Of a stretch of DNA of 64,000 nt, positions 25,950-34,006 are shown piece by piece. The stretch's first letter is position 1. Every line of letters starts with the position of its first letter. Source of the DNA: Pseudoroseomonas cervicalis (GTDB taxonomy: Bacteria > Pseudomonadota > Alphaproteobacteria > Acetobacterales > Acetobacteraceae); contig NZ_JAUTAJ010000005.1 in NCBI RefSeq assembly GCF_030818485.1, positions 1-64,000 on the forward strand. Reading direction: 5' to 3'. The notes below the pieces were generated by a model that was not told the origin of the DNA, searched no databases, and saw only the letters and a list, made by a program, of their open reading frames with translations. The position numbers and the translations under genes are program-made.

Positions 25950-27053
25950 TCAGGGCGCCGCCTCGGCGCCGCCGCCGCGGAAGGCGACCGATTTGATCAG
26001 CGCCCAGACCGGCTGCCCCGGCGAGAGGGAGAGGCGCTGCACCGCATCCTCGGTCAGCCGTGCCAGCAGCACCGCCTCGCCCACCCGCAGCCGCAGCATG
26101 CGTTCATGCGGCGCGCCGGGCTCGATCGCCTCCAGCAGCGCCGGCAGCTGGTTGCCGATCGACAGGCCCTGCAGCGGCGCCGTCGCCACGGCGATGTCGC
26201 GGGCGCGCAGCCGCAGCCGGAGGGAGCTGCCCACCGGCTCCTCCAGCAGCGGCACCAGAAGCTCGCCGCCGGCGAAGCCCAGCCGCGTCAGCCCGCGCGA
26301 GGGCGCGTGCGCCTCGACGCGGCAGGGCAGCACCACACCGGCATCCCGCCGGCCGGAGAGCAGCGGCAGGTCGGTGCGCAGCGACAGCGCCTCCGGCGTG
26401 CCGCAGGCCAGGACGCGGCCGCCCTGCATCAGCACCAGCGTGTCGGCCAGCCGGTCCACCTCGTCCAGCGCGTGGGTGACGTAGAGGATCGGGATGCGCA
26501 GGGCTTCGCGCAGGCGCTGGAAATAGGGCAGCAGCTCCGCCTTGCGCGCCGCGTCCAGCGCCGCCAGCGGCTCGTCCATCAGCAGCAAAGCAGGGCGGCT
26601 GAGCAGGGCGCGGCCGAGCGCCACGCGCTGCTTCTCGCCGCCCGACAGCGCCGCCGGGCGCCGGCCCAGCAGATGCGGGATGCCGAGCAGCGCGACGATC
26701 TCGGCGAAGCCCGGCCCCGCCGCGCCACGCGGCGCGCGCCTCAGCCCGTAGCGGAGGTTGCTCTCCACCGAGAGATGCGGGAACAGCCGCGCCTCCTGGA
26801 AGACCAGGCCGCAGCGGCGGCGCTCGGCCGGGATGTCGTGCCGCGTCGCGCTGTCGAACAGCAGCGTCTCGCCAAGCGCGATGCGCCCCTCGCGCGGGCG
26901 CAGCAGCCCGGCGACGGCGGCGAGCAGCGTCGACTTGCCGCAGCCGGAGGGGCCGAACAGCACGGTGGTGCCGGGCAGCGGGGCCTCGAAGGCGGCATCC
27001 AGCAGAAAACCGTCGCGCCCGGGGAAGCCGTGGCGCAGCGCGACCTGCAGCAT
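25950..27053 (-). CDS. modC: Molybdate ABC transporter ATP-binding protein ModC
   Basis: This 367-residue ATPase has Walker A GPSGCGKST (34-42), a Q-loop GLVFQEARLFPHL, the signature LSGGEKQRVALGRAL, Walker B LLLMDEPLAALD and the H-loop YVTHALDEVDRLAD. A C-terminal TOBE/Mop-like domain (LRLRARDIAVATAPLQGLSIGNQLPALLEA, given only as a landmark region) is typical of ModC and binds oxyanions for feedback control. It energises molybdate import at the inner membrane. The ATG at 27053 shares a base with the modB stop (TGATG). Confidence 0.95.
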   Translation of the reverse strand: MLQVALRHGFPGRDGFLLDAAFEAPLPGTTVLFGPSGCGKSTLLAAVAGLLRPREGRIALGETLLFDSATRHDIPAERRRCGLVFQEARLFPHLSVESNLRYGLRRAPRGAAGPGFAEIVALLGIPHLLGRRPAALSGGEKQRVALGRALLSRPALLLMDEPLAALDAARKAELLPYFQRLREALRIPILYVTHALDEVDRLADTLVLMQGGRVLACGTPEALSLRTDLPLLSGRRDAGVVLPCRVEAHAPSRGLTRLGFAGGELLVPLLEEPVGSSLRLRLRARDIAVATAPLQGLSIGNQLPALLEAIEPGAPHERMLRLRVGEAVLLARLTEDAVQRLSLSPGQPVWALIKSVAFRGGGAEAAP

Positions 27054-27772
27054 CACGCGGCCTCCCGCCCCAGCGCCCGACGCAGGCGGCGCCCGGCCCA
27101 TTCGGCCAGCAGCAGGCCGGCGATGGCGAGGCTGAAGGAGATGCCGGCGAGCTTGGCCGCCGTCGCCTCGCCGCCCGGGGTCTGGGTCGCGCTGTAGATC
27201 GCCAGCGGCAGGGTCTGGGTCTGGCCGGGGATGTTGGAGGCGAAGGTGATGACGGCGCCGAACTCGCCGAGGCCCGCGGCGAAGGCGGTGATGGCACCGG
27301 AAAGAATACCCGGCGCGATCAGCGGCAGGGTGATGGTGACGAAACGGTCGAGCGGACCCGCGCCCAGGCTGCGTGCCGCCGCCTCCAGCCCGGGATCGAC
27401 CTGCTCCAGGCTCAGCCGCACCGCGCGCACGATCAGCGGGAAGGACATCACCGCGGTGGCCAGCGAGGCGCCGGCGGTGGTGAAGACCAGGCGCAGCCCG
27501 AACCATTCGTGCAAAAGCCCGCCCACCGGCCCGCGAATGCCGAAGGTGACCAGCAGCAGCCAGCCCACCACCACCGGCGGCATCACCAGCGGCAGATGCA
27601 CCAGCGCGTCGAGCACGGCGCGGCCGGGGAAGCGGCCGCGCGCCAGCAGCCAGGCCGCCAGCACCGCCGGCGGCAGGCCGAACAGCACCGAGCGCAGCGC
27701 GACCGAGAGGCTCAGCCGCACCGCCTGCCATTCCTCGGGCGTGAGGAAGCCCGCCGGATCCACCCCCCCCAT
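27053..27772 (-). CDS. modB: Molybdate ABC transporter permease ModB
   Basis: This 239-residue inner-membrane protein has about five hydrophobic segments and the binding-protein-dependent permease EAA loop (LEAAARSLGAGPLDRFVTIT). It also has the ModB signature region GLGEFGAVITFASNIPGQTQ and LPLVMPPVVVGWLLL. It forms the channel of the molybdate importer with ModC. It begins at ATG 27772, nine bases after modA, and overlaps modC. The order modA-modB-modC-modE is standard. Confidence 0.95.
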   Translation of the reverse strand: MGGVDPAGFLTPEEWQAVRLSLSVALRSVLFGLPPAVLAAWLLARGRFPGRAVLDALVHLPLVMPPVVVGWLLLVTFGIRGPVGGLLHEWFGLRLVFTTAGASLATAVMSFPLIVRAVRLSLEQVDPGLEAAARSLGAGPLDRFVTITLPLIAPGILSGAITAFAAGLGEFGAVITFASNIPGQTQTLPLAIYSATQTPGGEATAAKLAGISFSLAIAGLLLAEWAGRRLRRALGREAA

Positions 27773-27781
27773 GGCGCTGCG

Positions 27782-28567
27782 TCAGGGCGCCTGGAGGGCG
27801 AAGCCGAAGCGGCGATAGAGCGGCGCCGCCTCCGCCCCGGTGAGGAAATCGAGAAAGGCGCGCGCCTCGGCATTGCCCCCGGCGCGGCGGGCGAGGGCGA
27901 AGGGGTAGGTGACGGGCGGGTGGCTCTCGGCCGGGAAGCTGCCCAGCAGCGTCACCCCGCGCGAGGCGGCGGCGTCGGTCGCATAGACGATGCCGAGCGG
28001 CGCCTCGCCGCGCTCGACCAGCAGCAGGGCGGAGCGGACATTGTCGGCCCGCGCCAGGCGTGGCGCCACGCGCTCCCACTGCCCCATCCAGCTCAGCGCC
28101 GCCTGGGCATATTTGCCGACCGGCACGTTGGAGGGGTCGCCGGTGGCGATGCGCCCGCCCTCGCCGGCCAGCGCCAGAAGGTCGGTCTGCCGGGTGATGG
28201 CGAGCGGCGCCAGGCGGCTATCGGCGGGGGCCACCAGCACCAGCCGGTTGGCCAGCACGCTGCGGCGCGTCGGGTCCAGGATCAGCCCGCGCTGCTGCAC
28301 ATAATCCATCCAGGGCTCGTCGGCCGAGGCGAAGATGTCGGCCGGCGCGCCCTGCTCCATCTGCCGCGCCAGGGCCGAGGAGGCGGCGAAGGAGAAGCGC
28401 GGGGCGGGGTGCCCCTTGGCGCGCCAGGCCTCGGCCAGGGCGCGCATCGCATCCGTCAGGCTGGCGGCGGCGAACACCGTCGGGCCCTCCGCGCCCTGGG
28501 CGCGGGCGCCGGTGCCGGAGAGCAGCAACAGGGCGGCGGCGGCCGCCAGCAAGACCCGGCGATGCAT
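27782..28567 (-). CDS. modA: Molybdate-binding periplasmic protein ModA
   Basis: This 261-residue protein has a signal peptide (LLAAAAALLLLSGTGARAQ) and the ModA fold: VFAAASLTDAMRALAEAWRA, the FAASSALARQMEQGAPADIFASADEPWMDY region, and GIVYATDAAAS near the hinge. Serine and backbone positions of the oxyanion site lie in AASL and ASSALA. It captures molybdate, and possibly tungstate, in the periplasm for ModBC. It is the first gene of the operon. The upstream gap contains CCGCTATAGCC on the minus strand (28596-28606), which could be a -10 element or a ModE half site. Confidence 0.93.
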   Translation of the reverse strand: MHRRVLLAAAAALLLLSGTGARAQGAEGPTVFAAASLTDAMRALAEAWRAKGHPAPRFSFAASSALARQMEQGAPADIFASADEPWMDYVQQRGLILDPTRRSVLANRLVLVAPADSRLAPLAITRQTDLLALAGEGGRIATGDPSNVPVGKYAQAALSWMGQWERVAPRLARADNVRSALLLVERGEAPLGIVYATDAAASRGVTLLGSFPAESHPPVTYPFALARRAGGNAEARAFLDFLTGAEAAPLYRRFGFALQAP

Positions 28568-28722
28568 GGCGAGGACCCGTTCGTCGTTCCCGAATGGCTA
28601 TAGCGGTCCGCCACCCTGGCGGACAAGCCGGCGCTGCCCGGCGCCTGCCGGACGCTGCCAGGCGGGGGCGCTTCGCGTCTTGTTGAGCCGGCGACCCGCC
28701 TCCCGATGGTGCGCTGCGTATT

Positions 28723-28742
28723 GCGAATGTTTCTCATTTGCG
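28723..28742 (+). promoter_or_regulatory. Fur-box-like operator upstream of the ECF sigma gene
   Basis: TGCGAATGTTTCTCATTTGC is an imperfect palindrome (GCGAATG against CATTTGC) in an otherwise GC-rich region. It resembles the Fur sites that control FecI/PvdS-type sigma factors (TGC-AAT-style arms). It lies 56 bases before the sigma factor GTG, so iron-loaded Fur would shut off the sigma gene and thus the whole locus. Confidence 0.65.
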
Positions 28743-28797
28743 CCAGCATATCGACCGCCCCCCGGCCCGGCGGCCGGGCCCGCCAAGGACAAACGCC

Positions 28798-29331
28798 GTG
28801 CCTGAGGAAGACAGCCAGCTCGATCTTTATGTGCTGCACCGCGCCGCGCTGGTCGACTATGCGACTCCGATCGCAGGCAGCCGGGCGGTGGCGGAGGATG
28901 TGGTGCAGGAAGCCTGGCTGCGCTTCAGCGCCGCCGCGCGCCAGCCGCGCGGCGCCGAGCAGGCGATCCTGAAGCCGCTCGGCTATCTGCACCGCGTGGT
29001 GCGCAACCTGGCGCTGGACGGCGCCCGCCGCCTGGCCTGGGAAGGCGCCTGGCGGCGCGAGGCCGGGGCGGTGGCGCTGAACCACGCCCATTCGCCCGAG
29101 CAGATCCACGCCGATCGCGAGGATATCCGCCGCGTCGCCGACGCCCTGGCCGAGCTGCCCGAGCGCACCCGCCGCGCCTTCGAGCTGCACCGCATCGCCG
29201 GCCTGACCATGCCGCAGATCGCCGCCGAGCTCGGCATCTCGGTCGGGCTGACGCATCAGCTGATCCGCCAGGCGGTGACGCATTGCGCCGAACGGCTCGA
29301 TGGCCCTGGACCCGGGCAGGCGCTATCCTGA
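28798..29331 (+). CDS. FecI-type ECF sigma factor
   Basis: This 177-residue protein has sigma region 2 at about residues 8-80 (YVLHRAALVDYATPI, AEDVVQEAWLRF) and region 4 at about 112-165 (LPERTRRAFELHRIAGLTMP, QIAAELGISVGLTHQLIR). It matches iron-starvation sigma factors such as FecI, PvdS and FpvI. GTG 28798 is preferred: AAGGA lies about eight bases upstream and MPEEDSQLDLYVLH matches family N-termini. A Fur-like box precedes it. A regulatory gene (FecR) and a transducing receptor gene follow, so it is the cell-surface-signalling sigma factor. Its likely target motif, TGAAAAW-N14-CGTCT, overlaps its own stop codon and recurs three more times downstream. Confidence 0.92.
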   Translation: MPEEDSQLDLYVLHRAALVDYATPIAGSRAVAEDVVQEAWLRFSAAARQPRGAEQAILKPLGYLHRVVRNLALDGARRLAWEGAWRREAGAVALNHAHSPEQIHADREDIRRVADALAELPERTRRAFELHRIAGLTMPQIAAELGISVGLTHQLIRQAVTHCAERLDGPGPGQALS

Positions 29332-29354
29332 AAAACGCGGCCGATCGATCGTCT
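29329..29354 (+). promoter_or_regulatory. ECF-type promoter 1 (before fecR)
   Basis: TGAAAAA (29329-29335), 14 bases, then CGTCT (29350-29354). It overlaps the sigma gene's stop codon and lies 61 bases before the FecR ATG. It is one of four copies in the window with identical spacing, so it is probably read by the adjacent FecI-type sigma factor. Confidence 0.7.
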
Positions 29355-29415
29355 CGGGAATGGGAGATGGGCGCGACGCCGCGCCCTGTCCCTTTCCTGC
29401 CCGACTGTCGAACCC

Positions 29416-30444
29416 ATGGTCCCCAGAGAGCAAGCGTCAGAATCCGGGCGGCAGCCCGCGGCGGTCCCCGCGACCGGACCCGCCGCGGCGCGCGAGGCCG
29501 CCGCGGCCGAGGCGCTGTGGGACGAGGCCCTGACCTTCTCCATCGCCCTGCGCGAGACCCCCGGCGACGCCGCGCTGCGCCGCGCCTGGCAGGATTGGCT
29601 GGCGCGCGGCCCGGCGCAGCGCGCCGCCTGGGCGCGGGCCGAGCGGGTCTCGGCGCTGATGGGCGAGGCGGTGCGCGGCACCGGCGCGGCGCGGCGCCCG
29701 GCCCGCACCGGCCGGCGCGCCTTGCTGGCCGGCGGTGGCCTGGCCGCCGCCGCCGCGGTGGCGGGCCTGGCGGCGCCCGGGCTGTGGCGCGGCTGGAACG
29801 CCGATTACCGCACCGGGGCGGGGGAGCTGCGCCAGCTCACGCTCGAGGATGGCACGCGGGTCGAGCTCGACACCGCCACCGCCCTCTCGGTCGCCTACAC
29901 GCCGGGGCGGCGCAAGCTCTGGCTGCATTCCGGCCAAGCCTTCTTCGCCGTGGCGCACGACCCGTCGCGGCCCTTCACCGTGCAGGCCGAGCCGGTCGCG
30001 GTCTCGGTGCTGGGCACCCGCTTCAACCTGCGCCGCACCGGCGAGCGGGTGGAGCTGGCGGTGGAGCAGGGCGAGGTCAGCGCTGCCCTGCCGCCCGGGC
30101 GCGAGGCGCCGGCGGCCGAGCTGCTGCTGGGCGCCGGGGAAAGCCTCTCGGCCGATCTGGCGCAGCAGGCGCTGCGGCGCGGCCGGCTCGACCCCGGCCA
30201 GGCGCTGGCCTGGCGCAGCCGGCGCCTGGTGGCCGATGCCAGGCCGGTGGCCGAGCTGCTGGAGGAGATCGGCCGCTATTATCCGGGCCTGGTCTGGCTG
30301 GCCGATTCGGGACTGGGCGAGCGGCGGGTCACCGGGCTCTACGATCTGACCGACGTGCCGCAGGCGGTGCGCCGCGTGGTGGCGCCGCTGGGCGGGCGGG
30401 TGCGGCAGATCTCGCCCTATCTGCTCTGGGTCGGCGCCGCCTGA
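29416..30444 (+). CDS. FecR-family anti-sigma/sigma regulator
   Basis: This 342-residue protein has an N-terminal cytoplasmic sigma-binding domain (ALWDEALTFSIALRETPGDA, WLARGPAQRAAWARAERV). One membrane segment lies near residues 104-122 (ALLAGGGLAAAAAVAGLAA). The periplasmic FecR domain (LRQLTLEDGTRVELDTATAL, GQAFFAVAHDPSRPFTV, VSVLGTRFNLR) and a C-terminal STN-contacting region (VTGLYDLTDVPQAVRRVV) follow. In cell-surface signalling it relays binding of the ferri-siderophore by the transducing receptor to the ECF sigma factor. The gene sits between the sigma and receptor genes, the classic FecI-FecR-FecA order. Confidence 0.92.
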   Translation: MVPREQASESGRQPAAVPATGPAAAREAAAAEALWDEALTFSIALRETPGDAALRRAWQDWLARGPAQRAAWARAERVSALMGEAVRGTGAARRPARTGRRALLAGGGLAAAAAVAGLAAPGLWRGWNADYRTGAGELRQLTLEDGTRVELDTATALSVAYTPGRRKLWLHSGQAFFAVAHDPSRPFTVQAEPVAVSVLGTRFNLRRTGERVELAVEQGEVSAALPPGREAPAAELLLGAGESLSADLAQQALRRGRLDPGQALAWRSRRLVADARPVAELLEEIGRYYPGLVWLADSGLGERRVTGLYDLTDVPQAVRRVVAPLGGRVRQISPYLLWVGAA

Positions 30445-30460
30445 CGCCGCGCCTCGGCTG

Positions 30461-32857
30461 ATGGCGCCGCCTTCCCCGCGCCGCCGGCACCGCCTGGCCG
30501 GGGCGGCGCTGCCGCTGCTGGCCCTGCTGCCGGCCGGCGCCATGGCGGCGGGCGCCGCCGGCTGCGCCGATCTGCTGCCGGCGGCCGAGTTCGCCATCGA
30601 GCTGCCGGCCCAGCCGCTCTCCACCGCGCTGCTCTCGCTCGGCCAGCAGGCGGGCTTCGCCATCAGCGCCGATGCGGCGCTGCTGCAGGGGCTCTCCGCC
30701 CCCGCCCTGGCCGGCAGGCTGCGCCCGGCCGAGGCGCTGGACCGGCTGCTGCGCCCGGCCGGGCTGGGCTGTGCGCCCCTGCCGGCCGGCGGCATCACCC
30801 TGCGGCGCGGCAGCCCCGCCACCGCGCTGGAGGGGGTGACGGCGCTGCCCGAGCTGCCGGTCACCGCGCGGCCGCTGGCGCCGGGCGGCGCCTGGCCGGT
30901 GCTCGACCTCGCCGCCACCGCCGGCAGCAAGGCGCCGACGCCGCTGCTGGAACTGCCGCAATCCGTCTCCCTGGTGCCGCAGGCGCAGATCGCCGCGCGC
31001 GGGGCGCAGAGCGTCTCCGCCGCGCTGCGCTATCTGCCGGGCGTGCAGGCCGAGCCCTATGGCGCCGACACCCGCTACGACCAGGTGAAGCTGCGCGGCT
31101 TCGACGCGCATGGGCTCGGCGACTACCGCGACGGGCTGCGCCAGCCGGCCAACAGCTTCGCCTATTTCCGCACCGAGCCCTTCGGCCTGGAGCGGATCGA
31201 GGTGCTGCGTGGGCCGAGCTCCATGCTCTATGGGCAGAACGCGCCGGGCGGGCTGATCGACCGCATCTCCAAGCAGCCCCCCGACCAGCCGCTGCACGAG
31301 CTGGCCCTCGCCTATGGCAGCCGTGACCGGCGCCAGGCCAGCATCGATCTCGGCGGCCCGCTGAACGAGGCCGGGGCGCTGGCCTACCGGCTGACCGGCC
31401 TGGCCCGGGCGGCCGACAATGCGCAGTACAAATCCATGCCGGATGACCGGCTCTATCTGGCGCCCTCGCTGCGCTGGCGGCCGGATGGCGAGACCAGCCT
31501 GACCCTGCAGGGCGAATGGCTGCAGGATCGCAGCGGCTACAACTGGTACTACACCCCGCCCGGCGGCCGTCCGACCCGCACCTGGCTGGGCGAGCCGGAT
31601 TTCGACAGCTTCCGGCAGAGCCAGTACCAGCTCGGCTACCGGCTGGAGCACCGCCCGGCCGAGGCGCTGACGCTGCGCCAGGCGCTGCGCTTCGGCCATC
31701 TCGAGATCGACAATGACTATGTCTATGGCGTCACCGCCGGGCGCGACGGGCGCACGGTCTCCCGCGTCTGGGAGAGTTTCAGCCAGCGGCTGGACGGGCT
31801 GGCGCTGGACAACCAGGCGGAGCTGCGGCTGCGCAGCGGCGCGCTGCGGCACCGTCTGCTGGCCGGGCTCGACTACCAGCAGACGCAATGGTCCAGCCTG
31901 GGGCGGGGTGGCTATGCGCCCTCCCTCGACCTGGCCAGCCCGCGCTATGGCCAGCGCATCGACCGCAGCCGCTCGCAGCCCAGCCAGGACGGTGCGCAGC
32001 GGCTGCAGCAGCTCGGCCTCTACCTGCAGGACCAGCTGCGGCTGCAGGATTGGGTGCTGACGCTGGGGGCGCGGCAGGACTGGCTGTCCGGGCGCGCCAG
32101 CAACCGGCTGACCGGGACGGGCAGCGACCTGGCCGAACAGGCCACCACGGCCCGCCTCGGCCTGACCTGGCTGGGGCCGGCGGGCTTCGCGCCCTATGCG
32201 AGCTACAGCACCTCCTTCCAGCCGCAGATCGGCACCACCGCGCCGGCGCGCGGCGCCACCCCCTACAGGCCGAGCACCGGCACGCAGTATGAGCTAGGCG
32301 TGAAATGGCAGCGCCCGGAGGGGGAGAGCTACGTCACCCTCGCCGGCTTCCGCCTGGAGCAGCGCAACGCCACGGTGGCCGATGCCGACAACCCGGGCTA
32401 CAGCCTGCAGGCCGGCGGGCTGCGCAGCCAGGGGCTGGAGCTGGAGGCGGTGGCGAAGCTCGATGAGGGGCTGCGCCTGGCCGCCGCCTACACCTATCAG
32501 GATGTCGAGGTGACGCGGCACAGCGATGCCGCGCTGCTCGGCAAGCGGCCGATCCTGGTGCCGCAGCGCATGGCCTCGCTCTGGGCCGAATACGCGGTCA
32601 GCGAGGGGGTGCTGGAAGGGCTCGGCCTCGGTGCCGGGCTGCGCTTCCGCGGCCGCTCCTACGCCGACCCGCAGAACAGCCGGCGCAACGACGCCGCCAC
32701 GCTGTTCGACGCCGCGCTGCATTACGACATTGACCGTTACCGCCTGTCGCTGACCGCCACCAACCTGGCCGGCACCGCCGTCGCCTCCTGCCAGAACGCC
32801 ATCTGCTACTGGGGGGAGGGCCGCACCGTGCTGGCCGCCCTGCGCTACGCCTGGTGA
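30461..32857 (+). CDS. TonB-dependent siderophore receptor with STN signalling domain
   Basis: This 798-residue outer-membrane protein has a signal peptide (LAGAALPLLALLPAGAMAAG). An STN domain lies at about residues 45-110 (IELPAQPLSTALLSLGQQAG, ISADAALLQGL). The plug domain starts near 155 (ELPQSVSLVPQAQIAARGAQ, YDQVKLRGFDAHGLGDYRDG, IEVLRGPSSMLYGQNAPGGL), and a 22-strand-type barrel ends in an aromatic residue region (LAALRYAW). STN domains occur in receptors that signal to FecR, such as FpvA and FecA. It is the likely transducer for the siderophore made by this locus. It is closely related to the receptor at 62402, which lacks the STN domain. Confidence 0.93.
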   Translation: MAPPSPRRRHRLAGAALPLLALLPAGAMAAGAAGCADLLPAAEFAIELPAQPLSTALLSLGQQAGFAISADAALLQGLSAPALAGRLRPAEALDRLLRPAGLGCAPLPAGGITLRRGSPATALEGVTALPELPVTARPLAPGGAWPVLDLAATAGSKAPTPLLELPQSVSLVPQAQIAARGAQSVSAALRYLPGVQAEPYGADTRYDQVKLRGFDAHGLGDYRDGLRQPANSFAYFRTEPFGLERIEVLRGPSSMLYGQNAPGGLIDRISKQPPDQPLHELALAYGSRDRRQASIDLGGPLNEAGALAYRLTGLARAADNAQYKSMPDDRLYLAPSLRWRPDGETSLTLQGEWLQDRSGYNWYYTPPGGRPTRTWLGEPDFDSFRQSQYQLGYRLEHRPAEALTLRQALRFGHLEIDNDYVYGVTAGRDGRTVSRVWESFSQRLDGLALDNQAELRLRSGALRHRLLAGLDYQQTQWSSLGRGGYAPSLDLASPRYGQRIDRSRSQPSQDGAQRLQQLGLYLQDQLRLQDWVLTLGARQDWLSGRASNRLTGTGSDLAEQATTARLGLTWLGPAGFAPYASYSTSFQPQIGTTAPARGATPYRPSTGTQYELGVKWQRPEGESYVTLAGFRLEQRNATVADADNPGYSLQAGGLRSQGLELEAVAKLDEGLRLAAAYTYQDVEVTRHSDAALLGKRPILVPQRMASLWAEYAVSEGVLEGLGLGAGLRFRGRSYADPQNSRRNDAATLFDAALHYDIDRYRLSLTATNLAGTAVASCQNAICYWGEGRTVLAALRYAW

Positions 32858-32874
32858 CGTTTCTGCGTCCGCGC

Positions 32875-32900
32875 TGAAAATCTCCGCGCCTCGCTCGTCT
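32875..32900 (+). promoter_or_regulatory. ECF-type promoter 2 (before mbtH-like gene)
   Basis: TGAAAAT (32875-32881), 14 bases, CGTCT (32896-32900), 90 bases before the MbtH-like ATG. The bases GCGC precede the -35 element, as in copy 3. Confidence 0.75.
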
Positions 32901-32989
32901 GCTGCAGAGAGGGTTCGCCGGTGACGCGGCCCGCGCCCCCGCGCGGCCCGCCCCGGCCCCCGCCACATCCGTGCAGCGGAAGGGACACC

Positions 32990-33211
32990 ATGAGCTGGGG
33001 CGACGCCAACACCATCTTCCTCGTGGTCGTGAATGATGAAGGCCAGCACTCGATCTGGCCGTCCTACAAGCCGATGCCGGCCGGCTGGCAGGAGGTCGGG
33101 CAGCGCGGCAGCAAGGCCGAATGCCTCGACTGGATCGACGCCAACTGGCAGGACATGCGGCCGAAAAGCCTGCGCGCCGCGCTGCAGGCCGCCGGCGCGC
33201 AGGATGGCTGA
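32990..33211 (+). CDS. MbtH-like NRPS accessory protein
   Basis: This 73-residue protein has the MbtH fingerprint: FLVVVNDEGQHSIWPSYKPM, PAGWQEVGQRGSKAECLDWI and NWQDMRPKSLR, with the three conserved tryptophans. MbtH proteins bind A domains and are often required for their solubility and activation. It is the only one visible, so it probably serves all six A domains of the locus. ATG 32990 follows GGAAGGGA. Its end overlaps the thioesterase gene by eight bases, and its ECF-type promoter starts the tailoring operon 32990-36380. Confidence 0.96.
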   Translation: MSWGDANTIFLVVVNDEGQHSIWPSYKPMPAGWQEVGQRGSKAECLDWIDANWQDMRPKSLRAALQAAGAQDG

Positions 33212-33929
33212 GACGGCGCTGACGCTGCTCTGCTTCGCCCAGGCGGGCGGCAATGCGCAGGGTTTCCGCCGCTGGGCCGCCTGGCTGCCGGAGACGCTGC
33301 GGCTGCTGCCGCTCGACCGGCCCGGCCATGGCGCCCGGCGCGGCGAGGCGCCGGAGCAGGATTGGGACAGGCTGCTGCCGCGATTGCTGGTCGCCTTGCC
33401 GCCGCGTCTCGGCCCCTATGCGCTGTTCGGCCACAGCCTGGGCGCGCTGGTGGCGCTGGAGATGGCGCATGCGCTGCGCGCAGCGGGCCATGGCGAGCCG
33501 GCCTGGCTCGCCGTCTCCGGCTGCGCGGCGCCGGGCGCGCGCCGCCCCGGTCCCGGCTGGCACGACGCGCCGGACAGGGCGGTGGTGGCGCGGCTGCGCG
33601 AGCTGGGCGGCACGCCGGAAGCGCTGTTCGACGCGCCGGAGCTGCTGCAGGCGGTGCTGCCCGGGCTGCGCTGCGAGCTGCATCTGGGCGACACGCATCG
33701 CGCCCCGCCGCGCGCCCCGCTTGGCTGCCCGGTGCTGGCGCTGCGCGGGCGGGAGGATGCGCTGCCCGCCGCCGATGCGCTGCAGGCCTGGGCGCCCGAG
33801 AGCCGCGGCGCGCTGCGCTGCGTGGCGCTGGAGGGCGGGCATTTCCTGACGGAGGCGGCGGAGCGCGCCATCGCGCGCGAGCTGCTGGCGCTGTCCCCGC
33901 AGGCCATGCGCCACCTCGCCTACGGTTGA
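33204..33929 (+). CDS. Type II thioesterase (NRPS editing)
   Basis: This 241-residue alpha/beta hydrolase has an N-terminal LLCFAQAGGNAQGFRRWAAW, the nucleophile motif GHSLGA (about residues 76-81), an acid in GREDALPAADALQAW and a catalytic histidine in EGGHFLTEAAER. Type II thioesterases remove wrong acyl groups from T domains of NRPS lines. ATG 33204 overlaps the MbtH-like gene. It is distinct from the chain-releasing TE domain at the end of the third NRPS. A perfect 11-bp inverted repeat follows its stop. Confidence 0.92.
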   Translation: MAETALTLLCFAQAGGNAQGFRRWAAWLPETLRLLPLDRPGHGARRGEAPEQDWDRLLPRLLVALPPRLGPYALFGHSLGALVALEMAHALRAAGHGEPAWLAVSGCAAPGARRPGPGWHDAPDRAVVARLRELGGTPEALFDAPELLQAVLPGLRCELHLGDTHRAPPRAPLGCPVLALRGREDALPAADALQAWAPESRGALRCVALEGGHFLTEAAERAIARELLALSPQAMRHLAYG

Positions 33930-33934
33930 AACGC

Positions 33935-33956
33935 GCGTGGCGAGGCCTCGCCACGC
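33935..33956. repeat. Perfect palindrome/hairpin inside the tailoring operon
   Basis: GCGTGGCGAGG (33935-33945) is followed directly by its reverse complement CCTCGCCACGC (33946-33956). As RNA it would form a 9-bp stem with a GGCC tetraloop, six bases after the thioesterase stop. There is no T tract, so it may be a partial terminator, an RNA-processing or stability site, or a binding site. Confidence 0.55.
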
Positions 33957-34006
33957 TTCCACAGACAGGGTCGCGGCGGCGCCGCGGCACCGCAGGAGGA
34001 GAGGCG

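Noticed and set aside
28596..28606. CCGCTATAGCC upstream of modA as a ModE operator (Mo-box)
   Set aside because: Only one short half-like element is present, without the paired TATA arms of known Mo-boxes, so it is not listed as a separate feature.
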